From positions 186,001-250,000 of the forward strand of contig NZ_PGTC01000017.1 in NCBI RefSeq assembly GCF_002786295.1: a stretch of 64,000 nucleotides of DNA, read 5' to 3'. The notes beneath the pieces are model-generated. The model worked only from the letters and a program-made list of their open reading frames with translations. It was not told the origin of the DNA and made no database searches. The translations under genes were made by a program, and so were the position numbers. Origin of the DNA: Pseudooceanicola marinus. GTDB lineage: Bacteria > Pseudomonadota > Alphaproteobacteria > Rhodobacterales > Rhodobacteraceae. Shown piece by piece: positions 35,040-50,061 of this stretch (its first letter is position 1; each line of letters opens with the position of its first letter).

Positions 35040-36551
35040 TCAGCTGCGCAGCCCGTCCGAGATCGGCGCGCGCAGCACCGACAGCGCGGGCAGCAGCGAC
35101 AGCACCGAGGTGACCGAGAGGAAAATCGCGGCCAGCCGGATCTCGTCCCACCCCAGCGATGCGCGGATCAGCATGTCCGTGCGCGCCGACAGGATCTGCG
35201 AGAGCCCCGCCGTCGCCCCGACGCCCAGGACGACCCCCAGCAGGGTCCCGGCGATCAACAGCGCGCTGGCCTGGCTCCAAACCACGGCCATGACGAAGCG
35301 GCGCGGCGCGCCAAGGGCGCGCAGCATGGCGATCTGGCGGCGGAACAGCCGCCCCAGGATCATCAGCCCGGTCAGCACCGCCGCCGCCACCAGCACCTGT
35401 GTTACCGCCGAGAGAATGGACATCGCCTGCCGCACATCGCCCATCACCGCGTAAAGCTGGGTCAGCACCGTCGCCGGGAAGAAGGCCATGGAGCGGCCGG
35501 CCTCGGTGAATTCGTCGCGCAGCGCGTAGTTTGCCCAAAGCGCCTCGGCCTTGACCACCACCGCCGGGGTGCCCGGGAAATAGGCCGGATCGAAGGGCGG
35601 GCCAAGCGGCTCTGCCCCATGGTCGTCGCCGTGCCTGTCGTCGTGATCGTGGTCCTCCGGAGGGTCACGTGCGTCTTCGTGATCCTGCGTCGCCGCGTCG
35701 CGGTGGTCGCCGGCGGGATCCTCGTCGTGCCCCTGCGCGTGGTCGGGGTCATGGCCGTCCTCATGGTCATGCTCTCCCGGATGCGCCTCTGCAGGGTCGT
35801 GATCCGCCTGCCTCTCCGGAGCATGTCCGTTGGACAGCCCGTGCACCTCCCAGACCGCTTCCACCGGCACGAGGATCGCGCGATCCCAGGGGGTGCCGGT
35901 CAGGGCCAAGCGCCCCACCACCTCGAAATGGCTGTGGTCATGAGCGTCTTCTTCCGCCGTCGCGCCATGGCCGTGGGCGGGGGTGAAACTGTCACCGACG
36001 GCCAGATCGACCCGCGCGCCGATCACGGCCTCATCATGGGCCTGCCACCGGCGGCCCTCGATCCGGTCGTCGGACAGGTAGGTGACGAAATCGGCGATGG
36101 TGCCCACCACCGGCGCGCCGTTATAGCTGTCGCCATAGGCCAGCGGCGCGGCGATCTCGACGGTCTCGGTCCGGGCGATCCGGTCGTAGGTCTCACCGTC
36201 CAGCAAGGGCACGTCCGAGGGCTGCAGGAAGACCGAGGCCAGCAGTATGGTCATCTCCGAGCCTGGCGCGGAGACCACCAGGTCGAACTTGTCCGCCGCC
36301 CGGGCGGAGCCCTGGCGCAGCCCGCGTTCCTGGGCGATCAACCCGATCCCCATGCCGACCGAGACCGCGATCAGCCCGACAAACAGCGCGTTGGTCCAGC
36401 GGAACCGCAATAGCATCGCACGCACCAGCGGCCAGGGGGCAAAACCGCGCAACAGCCATAGCCCCACCACCAGCAGCGGCAGCAGGCAGGCCAGCACCGA
36501 CGATAGGTCCTGCGACCAGAGCGGCAGGCCATCCCAAAGATCCCGGATCAT
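35040..36551 (-). CDS. FtsX/MacB-type ABC permease with histidine-rich loop
   Basis: A 503-residue inner-membrane permease. Hydrophobic segments lie at about 20-37, 55-75, 375-400, 425-450 and 475-490, with a large periplasmic domain between the second and third. In that domain about residues 188-210 and 236-315 are packed with His, Asp and Glu (for example HPGEHDHEDGHDPDH and DHDHDDRHGDDHG), a likely metal (zinc) binding loop. The C-terminal FtsX domain contains LRALGAPRRFVMAVVW. It overlaps the ATPase gene (ATGA). It is related to LolCE/MacB-type machines; the metal link and the phoA-led operon suggest a zinc-related function, which is an inference. Confidence 0.85.
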   Translation of the reverse strand: MIRDLWDGLPLWSQDLSSVLACLLPLLVVGLWLLRGFAPWPLVRAMLLRFRWTNALFVGLIAVSVGMGIGLIAQERGLRQGSARAADKFDLVVSAPGSEMTILLASVFLQPSDVPLLDGETYDRIARTETVEIAAPLAYGDSYNGAPVVGTIADFVTYLSDDRIEGRRWQAHDEAVIGARVDLAVGDSFTPAHGHGATAEEDAHDHSHFEVVGRLALTGTPWDRAILVPVEAVWEVHGLSNGHAPERQADHDPAEAHPGEHDHEDGHDPDHAQGHDEDPAGDHRDAATQDHEDARDPPEDHDHDDRHGDDHGAEPLGPPFDPAYFPGTPAVVVKAEALWANYALRDEFTEAGRSMAFFPATVLTQLYAVMGDVRQAMSILSAVTQVLVAAAVLTGLMILGRLFRRQIAMLRALGAPRRFVMAVVWSQASALLIAGTLLGVVLGVGATAGLSQILSARTDMLIRASLGWDEIRLAAIFLSVTSVLSLLPALSVLRAPISDGLRS

Positions 36552-37270
36552 GCGCCCGCCTCCGTCATCTTGCCCGTGCCAGTGACGGGGCCGGTGTCAG
36601 GGCTGGTGTCGGCGATCAGGGTGCCCCCTTCGATGGTCAGCACCCGGTCCATCCGCGCCAGCAACGCCTCGTCATGGCTGACGGCAATCATCGTGCGCCC
36701 GGCCTCGCGCGTCAGCCGTACGAGATCCTCGATCAGCGCCTCCGCCGCCGCGCGGTGCAGGCTGGCCGTGGGCTCATCCGCCAGCAGCACCGGCGCATCC
36801 GCAGCCAGCGCCCGGGCGATCCCGACCCGCTGACGCTCACCACCGGAAAAGCTGGCCACGGCGCGGTCGCCGCGCGGCAGGCCCAGCCCGTCCAGCAGCC
36901 CCTGCGCCCGCCTCTCCAGCGCGCGGCGTTCGGCGCGGGGGCGAAACATGGCGGTCAGGCTGGCATTAGGCAGCGCGCCCAGCTCGTCGAACAGCAGGAA
37001 ATCCTGGAAGATCATGCCGATATGACGCGCGCGAAACCGCGTGCGTGCCTCGGCCCCGCACGCCAGCAGGTCGATATCGCCCCAGAGGACAGTGCCCGTA
37101 GCCCGCTCCCGCAGACCGGCGATGGCATGCAGAAAGGTCGTCTTGCCCGCACCCGAGGGGCCGCGCAGGCCCACCAGGGCGCCGGCAGGCAGATCCAGCG
37201 CAGGAAGCGTCAGCAGCGGCCCGTCGGCGCCCGGCACCGAAAGATCGCGGATCGAAAGTGGCAGAGTCAT
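36548..37270 (-). CDS. ABC transporter ATP-binding protein (LolD/MacB type)
   Basis: A 240-residue ATPase. Walker A is GPSGAGKTT (about 36-44), Q-loop MIFQDFLLFDELG, signature FSGGERQRVGIARAL, Walker B PVLLADEPTASL, and the switch His is in MIAVSHDEALL. It partners the FtsX-like permease coded next with a 4-base overlap. It begins 3 bases after the stop of the preceding periplasmic-protein gene. Confidence 0.92.
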   Translation of the reverse strand: MTLPLSIRDLSVPGADGPLLTLPALDLPAGALVGLRGPSGAGKTTFLHAIAGLRERATGTVLWGDIDLLACGAEARTRFRARHIGMIFQDFLLFDELGALPNASLTAMFRPRAERRALERRAQGLLDGLGLPRGDRAVASFSGGERQRVGIARALAADAPVLLADEPTASLHRAAAEALIEDLVRLTREAGRTMIAVSHDEALLARMDRVLTIEGGTLIADTSPDTGPVTGTGKMTEAGA

Positions 37271-37273
37271 CGC

Positions 37274-37705
37274 TCACTGCCGCTCATAGGTGGCTTCGGC
37301 CAGGCGGATGATCGACCAGAACCCGGTGTCGGGGTCGGTGAACTCGCCCATCTCCAGCCGGCCGCGCGTGAGCATCGGCACGTTGAAGGGGATCACATCC
37401 ACCGTGCGCCGGGTATAGACCGGCAGGATGTTGTCCGGCCATTCGATGCCAGGTTCGCAGAAGGGACAGGTGGCCATGGGCATCTTGGTCAGCACGAAGA
37501 AGGACGCTTCGGCCTTCAACGGCGGCGCCATGTAGCCCTCCAGCGTGATCCGCTCCCCTTCCAGCGACCGCGCGAGGTCGGAGAAGTCGCCCCCCTTCAC
37601 GTAGAGATCGCGGAGTTTCAGCGGCCCGTCCGCAGCAAACCCGGGCGGGGCGAGGAACGGCGCGGCCAGGGCGGCGGTGACGAAGGTGCGGCGGGAGACG
37701 AGCAT
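37274..37705 (-). CDS. Tat-exported periplasmic protein with CPFC motif (DUF3299-like)
   Basis: A 143-residue exported protein. The ATG at 37703-37705 has GAGG 6 bases upstream and yields MLVSRRTFVTAALAAPFL, a twin-arginine signal cut near FAADG. The mature domain has the pattern ITLEGYMAPPLKAEASFFVLTKMPMATCPFCEPG (about 54-87), where a CxxC pair could bind metal or be redox active. It broadly resembles DUF3299-type proteins coded with zinc-responsive ABC systems, but I am only moderately sure of the family. It is cotranscribed with phoA upstream and the ABC pair downstream. Confidence 0.65.
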   Translation of the reverse strand: MLVSRRTFVTAALAAPFLAPPGFAADGPLKLRDLYVKGGDFSDLARSLEGERITLEGYMAPPLKAEASFFVLTKMPMATCPFCEPGIEWPDNILPVYTRRTVDVIPFNVPMLTRGRLEMGEFTDPDTGFWSIIRLAEATYERQ

Positions 37706-37782
37706 GACGGACCTCATTTCGAAACGGCGACGGAGGGCCCCGCCAAGGGCCCCCCGCATGGATCAGCGGTGCGACGGGCCGA

Positions 37783-39282
37783 TCACTCGGCGTTCACCGC
37801 GTGGTTCATCACGTGAAAGATGTAGTTCTGTTCCACGGTGCCATCAAAGAGATGCGCCCAAGGGCCCTTGGCATAGAGCGCGACATCAACGCCGGAGTGG
37901 CTTTCGGAGGACTTGGGGATCAGGACCTGTTGGGTGTAGTCCAGATCCTGGGCCTCGTCCTGGGTGATCTCCGGACGGCCTTCGGGGGCGGTGTAGGTGC
38001 CGTCTTCCTGCTCGACCATGACCGAGGAGGCGCCGTTCAGGTAGCCGACCACGGTGTAGGGCTTGCCGTCGGAGGCAAGGACGAGATCGCCGGAATGCTC
38101 GATTCCTTCCTTTGCGATGTCAAAGCACAGCCCGTCGATCGGCGTGCCGCGACCGCAGTAGCCGTTCATCGCGATGGCATGTTCGTGGTCGGCGGTGACG
38201 ATGATCAGCGTGTCTGCGTCATCGGTCATCTCATCGGCCAGGGCGATGGCATCGGCGAACATCTTGCCGTCGATCATGGCGCGCTTGGCGTTGGTGGCGT
38301 GGTTGGCGTGGTCGACCCGGCCGGACTCGACCTCCAGGTAGAAGCCGTTCTCGTTGTTCGACATCTTGGTGATGGCCTTTGCCACCATGTCGGCCAGCGA
38401 GGGTTCATCCTCGGGACGGTCTGCCTCGTAGCTCATGTGGCTGTCGGAGAAGAGACCCAGAAGCGGGGCATCTTCGTCCGAGGCGGCCTCAAGCGAGGCC
38501 ATGTCGAAGGCGATCTCGACCCCGTGGTCGCGCGCCTCGGCGACCAGATCGGCCCCGTCTTCGCGACGACCGTTGCCGCCGACGGTGGTGTTGCCTTCGC
38601 CGGTGGCGAAGTTGCGGGCGCCGCCGCCCAGGGCCACGTCCAGCGTGCCCGCCTCCATCGCATCGACCAGCTGGGTCGCGATGTCGCGCGAGATTTCGGC
38701 GCATTCGTCCGGCACCGAGGCTTCCCAGTTGCGGTCCACGGTCTTGGCGTAGACGGCAGCCGGGGTGGCGTGGGTCAGGCGGGCGGAGGTGACGGCGCCC
38801 ACGGACTTGCCCGCCTCGGTCATCAACTCGGCAAAGGTGGTCAGTTCGTTCGCGGCCTCGGTGGTGCAGTCGCCGTTGATGGCGTCCTCACCCACGTTGA
38901 TGACGTTGAACCGCTGCTTCACGCCGGTGTTCATCGCTCCGGCGGTCGGGGCGCTGTCGGGGGTCTGGGCGTTGATGTTGTAGGTCTTCACCAGCGCCAG
39001 TTCGGGGAAGGCTTCATGCGGCTGGACATAGTCGTCGCCCAGACCGCCCTCCTGCTGGCCTGCCCACATACGCGCCATGTAGTTCGAGGCCACGCCGTTG
39101 CCGTCGGCCACGAAGAGGATCACGTTCAGGGCGCGATTGGTGTTTTCCTGCTTTTCCAGCATGGTTTCCAGCTGCGCCTGGCCGTCGGTGAACCATTGGC
39201 TGGATGCCTGGGGCAGATCCTGGGCGGAGGCAGCGCCGGCCGCGGTCAGGGCCAGCAGCGAGGCGGAGAAGAGATTTTTCAT
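37783..39282 (-). CDS. phoA: Alkaline phosphatase (PhoA type)
   Basis: A 499-residue periplasmic phosphomonoesterase using two zinc ions and magnesium. The signal peptide ends AGAASA (residue 20). Metal and catalytic residues are visible: Asp in FVADGNG (60), nucleophile Ser 110 in TPDSAPTAG, VDHANH, VTADHEHA and SHSGVDVALYAKGP near the end. A GGAGCG ribosome site precedes the ATG, and a Pho box lies about 70 bases upstream. The downstream genes on the same strand code a CPFC periplasmic protein and a His-rich ABC system, so phosphate starvation would induce all of them if no terminator intervenes in the 77-base gap. Confidence 0.94.
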   Translation of the reverse strand: MKNLFSASLLALTAAGAASAQDLPQASSQWFTDGQAQLETMLEKQENTNRALNVILFVADGNGVASNYMARMWAGQQEGGLGDDYVQPHEAFPELALVKTYNINAQTPDSAPTAGAMNTGVKQRFNVINVGEDAINGDCTTEAANELTTFAELMTEAGKSVGAVTSARLTHATPAAVYAKTVDRNWEASVPDECAEISRDIATQLVDAMEAGTLDVALGGGARNFATGEGNTTVGGNGRREDGADLVAEARDHGVEIAFDMASLEAASDEDAPLLGLFSDSHMSYEADRPEDEPSLADMVAKAITKMSNNENGFYLEVESGRVDHANHATNAKRAMIDGKMFADAIALADEMTDDADTLIIVTADHEHAIAMNGYCGRGTPIDGLCFDIAKEGIEHSGDLVLASDGKPYTVVGYLNGASSVMVEQEDGTYTAPEGRPEITQDEAQDLDYTQQVLIPKSSESHSGVDVALYAKGPWAHLFDGTVEQNYIFHVMNHAVNAE

Positions 39283-39352
39283 GAGTGTCGCTCCAGAGGG
39301 TCACTATGGGGACCGCCCTAGGCGCGCGACATTTCACTTCCGAAACAGATTT

Positions 39353-39370
39353 GTGAAATACGGATGACAT
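39353..39370 (-). promoter_or_regulatory. Pho box upstream of phoA
   Basis: On the minus strand ATGTCATCCGTATTTCAC gives two PhoB half-sites (consensus CTGTCAT-N4-CTGTCAY) spaced 11 bases apart, matching 6 of 7 and 5 of 7 positions, followed by AAATCTGT as a partial third unit. It lies 71 bases upstream of the phoA start, the normal position for PhoB activation. Confidence 0.75.
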
Positions 39371-39504
39371 CTCCGAAAAAGGTATGGGCACCTTCCGGAC
39401 AGCAAACTGAAATCTAGTTACGACATAACATATCAACATCCAGCCAAGGCGCAAGAGAGCTTTCTCGATCTCATCCATCGAGTAAAGATCGCACCATAAC
39501 ACTC

Positions 39505-39546
39505 TGATAAAATTTAATAACCCGACCTGGCGCAGGCCGGATCGGG
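39505..39546 (-). terminator. Probable terminator of the core-MetE gene
   Basis: On the minus strand CCCGA pairs with TCGGG around an inner GC-rich hairpin (39521-39546), followed by TTATTAAATTTT, a T/A-rich tail. It lies 43 bases beyond the stop codon. Confidence 0.55.
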
Positions 39547-39589
39547 TCATGTTCACGGGGGGGTGCCCAGCGGGCGCCCCCTTCAGGGA

Positions 39590-40714
39590 TCAGGCGTCGT
39601 CCCAGAGCTCCTGGCTGACCTTGATGACCAGTTCGAGCTTGCGGCGCTGGTCGTCCATGGTCACCTCGTTGCCTTCCTCGGTGGAGGAGAAGCCACACTG
39701 CGGTGCGATGCCCAGCTGGTCCATGTCGGCGTATTTCGACGCTTCCTCGAACTTGCGCTTGATGTCGTCCATCGACTCCAGCTCGGGGGTCTTGGTGGTG
39801 ATGAACCCGGCCATGACGCGCTTGTTGCCCTTGGGCAGCAGGCGCAGCGGTTCCAGGCCACCGGCGCGGTCGGTGTCGTATTCCATGAAGTAGATATCGA
39901 CATCGGCCTTGTTGAAGATCGCGTCAGCCGCGGCCTCGTAGCTGCCTTCGGCGGCGTGGGTGGAGCGGAAGTTGCCGCGGCACATGTGCATGCCGATGGT
40001 CATGTCCTCGGGGCGGTCCTTGATCGCCTCGTTCAGCATCCAGGCATAGCGGTTGATCAGCCAGTCGGGATCCTGGCCGCGGGATTCCCACAGCGCGCGG
40101 TGCTTCGGGTCGCCCAGGTAGGCAAAGAAGATGTCATCCAGCTGCAGGTAACGGCAGCCCGCGTCGTAGAAGGCGCCGACGGCTTTCTTCCAGCACTCGG
40201 CCAAGGCCGCGGTGAAGACCTCGGGGTCCTTGTATTCCTCGACGAAGATGTCCTCGGGCGCGGTGCGGAAGTGCGCCGCCGACGGGCCGGGGATGGAGAT
40301 CTTCGGGCAGACGCTGGTGTGCTCCTTCACGAACTTGAAGTGCTCCAGCATCGGGTGATCGGCCGGGAAGTCCAGCTTCTTGGTGATCGTCGACACGGTC
40401 GGCGGGGTCTTCACGCCGTGGAAGGCGATACCCGCGTCGGGGTCGCGCTGCACCAGGTCGAGACCGTCCAGCATGCCCATGTAGTCGAAGTGCCAGAAGG
40501 CACGGCGGGCTTCGCCGTCGGTGACGACCTTCAGGCCGACCTCTTCCTGCATCTTAATCATCGCCGGGATCTCGCGATCCTCGATCTCGCGCAGCGCGTC
40601 ACCGGTCACGCCGGCCTTGCGGGCCTCGGCAACGGCGGTCGGGCGCAGCAGGCTGCCGACATGGTCGGCGCGGAACGGCGGTTTCAGCGTGCTCTTGGTC
40701 ATCTCGTCTTTCAT
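39590..40714 (-). CDS. Core-MetE-like cobalamin-independent methionine synthase
   Basis: A 374-residue protein equal to the catalytic C-terminal half of MetE. Zinc ligands are visible as His and Cys in IGMHMCRGN (about 246-254), Glu in YFMEYD and Cys in APQCGFSS (about 340). The homocysteine-binding N-terminus has FRADHVGSLLRP. Full MetE is about 750 residues, so the N-terminal folate-binding duplicate is absent; such short forms are thought to use methyl donors other than polyglutamyl methyl-folate. I start it at the ATG at 40712-40714 after GGAAGGAAAC. It lies downstream of metH on the same strand, separated by tandem hairpins. Confidence 0.85.
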   Translation of the reverse strand: MKDEMTKSTLKPPFRADHVGSLLRPTAVAEARKAGVTGDALREIEDREIPAMIKMQEEVGLKVVTDGEARRAFWHFDYMGMLDGLDLVQRDPDAGIAFHGVKTPPTVSTITKKLDFPADHPMLEHFKFVKEHTSVCPKISIPGPSAAHFRTAPEDIFVEEYKDPEVFTAALAECWKKAVGAFYDAGCRYLQLDDIFFAYLGDPKHRALWESRGQDPDWLINRYAWMLNEAIKDRPEDMTIGMHMCRGNFRSTHAAEGSYEAAADAIFNKADVDIYFMEYDTDRAGGLEPLRLLPKGNKRVMAGFITTKTPELESMDDIKRKFEEASKYADMDQLGIAPQCGFSSTEEGNEVTMDDQRRKLELVIKVSQELWDDA

Positions 40715-40891
40715 CCAGTTTCCTTCCCTGAAATATGCGATGCGGCGGCGCGCATCCTGTCTCAAGCGGATGAATACATTTGACCAGAGTTCTCGCCGAG
40801 TTGGAAGGCAATGGCACCGAAAATCGGCCATTTTTCGCTATTTTACAAAAACTTATGAATACATCGGCGGCCCAGCTCGGCAACGGCGAAA

Positions 40892-40957
40892 GCCCCCGGG
40901 CGCGGAACGCCGGGGGCCATGGGATTTTACCTGTGACACCCCGGGGCAAACCCCGGG
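40892..40957 (-). terminator. Tandem hairpin terminator of metH
   Basis: Two GC-rich hairpins follow the metH stop codon on the minus strand: CCCGGGG/CCCCGGG (40940-40957, 4-base loop) and GCCCCCGG/CCGGGGGC (40892-40917, 10-base loop), the latter followed by TTTCG. They separate metH from the core-MetE gene. Confidence 0.65.
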
Positions 40958-40964
40958 ATGCAGA

Positions 40965-47724
<6,760 letters not shown>

Positions 47725-47748
47725 TCCCTGCCCCTTTTGCGACCCCGG

Positions 47749-47774
47749 ACGGGCGGCCCTCGGGTCGCCCGTTT
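47749..47774 (+). terminator. Terminator of the gbcAB transcript
   Basis: A stem ACGGGCG...CGCCCGT, extended inward by GCCC/GGGT, ends in TTT, 25 bases after the gbcB stop codon. Confidence 0.7.
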
Positions 47775-47879
47775 CGCCTCGCCCCGGCTTTCAACCTTTG
47801 ACCTGCCCGGCCGATAGCCTATAGCGAGGCGCTGCAGGAGCAGCCCTCGCAAGGGCCCGGAAAAGGCAGGAGGCAGAAC

Positions 47880-48884
47880 ATGGTTGCATCTCACTTCGAG
47901 GAACGCGCCCCGCATGAAGCGGGATTTGCCCGGCTCTTTGACGACGAGATCCAGCCGCTCTACCGCAGCACCCGTGACCTGGCCGCAACGAAGGCCCGAA
48001 AGGCCCGGTTGCAGTCCAGGATCGTCCTGGGGCTGGGCGTTCTGGCCGCCGGCACCCTCGCCGTGCTGCATCCCTTCGACGGGGAGGCCCCGCGCTGGAT
48101 CGGACCCGTGGTGATCCTCGTGCTTGCCGGCATCATCGCCGGCGTGATTGTCCATCAGGCCCGGGCCAGCTTCAATCGCCGCATCAAGGAACAGGTCGCC
48201 CCTCTGCTGGCCGCACACCTGGGCGTCGGCGACTTCATCATCAGGCCGCACCGCAGCTATCTTGACCTCCACGCCCTGACAGATCTGCAGATCCTGCCGC
48301 GGTTCACCGATGTCAGCATCGAGGACGGCATGTCTGGCCGCTGGCGCGATGTCGGCTACCGACTGGCTGAGGTCACCCTGCGCAAACGCATGCCGAAGTC
48401 CAAGGACGATCACGGGCCGCGATACCAGACCATCTTCAAGGGCTTGGTGATGGAAGTCGAAACCCCGGTCGACATGCCCTGGACCATTTTCGAGGCTGGG
48501 CCGCTCGGGTTTCTGGGGGGCTTCAAGGAAAAGCTGATGTCTGTGCGGGGCCTGTCCCCGGTGGACTACGGGCTGGGTGACGAGGCGCCCTTCCGGGTCT
48601 ACTCCGAGCAGCCGGAGCGTGCGCAGGAGCTGGTGCCGCCGCTTTTCCTGGAGACTCTCGTCCAGATCGCGTCGGAGCAAGGCACGGAACCACGGCGCAT
48701 CGAAGCGGGCTTTCGCGATCGTACCTTCCACCTCTGCCTGCGCCGCAGCGAGGATTTCCTGGAGCTCGACGCCTATGACACCGACCCGCAGGCCTTCGCC
48801 CAAAGCTGTCGCGCCGCGCTGTCCGACATGGCCTTGCCGCGGCGGGTCATCGACCTGCTGATCGACGGACCCGCTCAGGGCTGA
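47880..48884 (+). CDS. DUF3137-family membrane protein
   Basis: A 334-residue protein. A charged N-terminal segment is followed by two close transmembrane helices (about 47-63 and 74-92) and a cytoplasmic or periplasmic domain with TIFKGLVMEVETP near 180 and the conserved FLETLVQIASEQG region. This matches the DUF3137 family, whose function is unknown. AGGAGG precedes the ATG. It is not coupled to neighbours and converges on the arsenite permease gene with 30 bases between. Confidence 0.75.
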   Translation: MVASHFEERAPHEAGFARLFDDEIQPLYRSTRDLAATKARKARLQSRIVLGLGVLAAGTLAVLHPFDGEAPRWIGPVVILVLAGIIAGVIVHQARASFNRRIKEQVAPLLAAHLGVGDFIIRPHRSYLDLHALTDLQILPRFTDVSIEDGMSGRWRDVGYRLAEVTLRKRMPKSKDDHGPRYQTIFKGLVMEVETPVDMPWTIFEAGPLGFLGGFKEKLMSVRGLSPVDYGLGDEAPFRVYSEQPERAQELVPPLFLETLVQIASEQGTEPRRIEAGFRDRTFHLCLRRSEDFLELDAYDTDPQAFAQSCRAALSDMALPRRVIDLLIDGPAQG

Positions 48885-48914
48885 GCACTGGGCAGAGCAC
48901 CGGGCCGACGCGGC

Positions 48915-49928
48915 TCAGGCTGCGGGGAAGCGGCGGCGCGTACGGTTGGCGAAGGCCACCAGCGACAGCATCACCGGTACCTCGACCAGCACACCGACCA
49001 CCGTGGCCAGCGCCGCGCCAGAGCTGAGACCGAAGAGCGAGATCGCCACCGCCACGGCCAACTCGAAGAAGTTTGAGGTGCCAATCATCGCGCAGGGCGC
49101 GGCTATGCGGTGCGGCACCTTCAGCAGGAAGGCCGCGCCATAGGCCAGGGCGAAGATGCCGTAGCTCTGGATCAGGATCGGCACGGCGATCAGCAGGATC
49201 ACCACCGGGCGCGACAGGATCACGCTGCCCTGCAGGCCAAACAGGATCACCACCGTGGCGATCAGCCCGAGGATCGACCAGGGTTTCACCCGGGCGGAAA
49301 AGGTCTCTACCGCGTCCTGGCTGCCCAGCATCCGCCGTGTCGCCAACCCCGCCAGCAGTGGCAGCACCACGTAAAGAACGGTGGCCAGCAACAGGGTCTG
49401 CCAGGGCACCGTGATCTCCGTCACGCCAAGCAGGAAGGCCACGATGGGGGCGAAGGCCACGATCATGATCAGATCGTTCACCGACACCTGCACCAGCGTG
49501 TAGGTGGCATCGCCCCGCGTCAGCTGCGACCAGACGAAGACCATGGCCGTGCAGGGCGCCGCGCCCAGCAGGATCAGCCCGGCGATGTATTGCGACGCAT
49601 CCGCGGGCGCGATCCAAGGGGCGAAGACATGCTCGAAGAACAGCACCGCCAGCAGCGCCATGGTGAAGGGTTTCACCAGCCAGTTCACCACCAAGGTCAC
49701 CAGCAGCCCCTTTGGCTGGCGCGCCACGCCGGCGACGGCGCCGAAGTCGACGTTGACCATCATCGGATAGACCATGGCCCAGATCAGCACCGCGACGACG
49801 AGATTGATCGAGGCGACCTCGGCCCCGGCGACCAGCTGCACCAGCCCCGGCGCCAGGGCGCCGATGGCGATGCCGGCAACCATGGCCAGGAAGACCCAGA
49901 GGGACAGATAGCGTTCAAAGGCGCCCAT
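48915..49928 (-). CDS. ACR3-family arsenite efflux permease
   Basis: A 337-residue ten-helix permease of the ACR3 branch of the BASS superfamily. Diagnostic stretches are [20 protein letters not shown] at the start, [36 protein letters not shown] with the essential Cys (about 130), and [26 protein letters not shown] near the end. I use the ATG at 49926-49928 with AGGAGG closely upstream; a GTG 33 bases earlier with AGGAG is also credible. No arsR or arsC is adjacent, so it stands alone. Confidence 0.88.
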   Translation of the reverse strand: MGAFERYLSLWVFLAMVAGIAIGALAPGLVQLVAGAEVASINLVVAVLIWAMVYPMMVNVDFGAVAGVARQPKGLLVTLVVNWLVKPFTMALLAVLFFEHVFAPWIAPADASQYIAGLILLGAAPCTAMVFVWSQLTRGDATYTLVQVSVNDLIMIVAFAPIVAFLLGVTEITVPWQTLLLATVLYVVLPLLAGLATRRMLGSQDAVETFSARVKPWSILGLIATVVILFGLQGSVILSRPVVILLIAVPILIQSYGIFALAYGAAFLLKVPHRIAAPCAMIGTSNFFELAVAVAISLFGLSSGAALATVVGVLVEVPVMLSLVAFANRTRRRFPAA

Positions 49929-49987
49929 GGCGCCCTCCTGCAGCTCGGTGGTGCGGGTCACGGGCGAGGTCTCCTGCGGGATACGAA

Positions 49988-50018
49988 AAAGGCGGCTGCC
50001 CCGGGGGCAGCCGCCTTT
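49988..50018 (-). terminator. Strong terminator between the RNA helicase and ACR3 genes
   Basis: Near-perfect 14-bp stem AAAGGCGGCTGCCC/GGGCAGCCGCCTTT with a 3-base loop. On the minus strand it is followed by TTTTT counted with the stem, giving a clear terminator 44 bases after the helicase stop; it is symmetric enough to work in both directions. Confidence 0.88.
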
Positions 50019-50061
50019 GTGATCGCGAAGGTCGACCCGAAGGTCAAGCGGCCTTGGCCGC

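Larger units (their letters stand above)
39283..39589. other. Intergenic region between core-MetE and phoA
   Basis: 307 bases. It holds the phoA promoter with its Pho box (39353-39370), a distinctly AT-rich stretch (39400-39520), and the terminator of the core-MetE gene (39505-39546). A GC-rich hairpin GGGGGTGCCC/GGGCGCCCCC (39559-39581) directly follows the core-MetE stop. No gene is seen. Confidence 0.5.

Noticed and set aside
34819-35454. A 211-codon ORF as an independent gene
   Set aside because: Its first part continues the broken frame of the pseudogene at 34674 and its second half is antisense to the FtsX-like permease gene.
35605-35990. A tandem DNA repeat or CRISPR-like array in the His/Asp-coding stretch
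   Set aside because: The repeated look comes from biased His/Asp/Glu codons within one open frame; spacing is irregular and there are no unique spacers.
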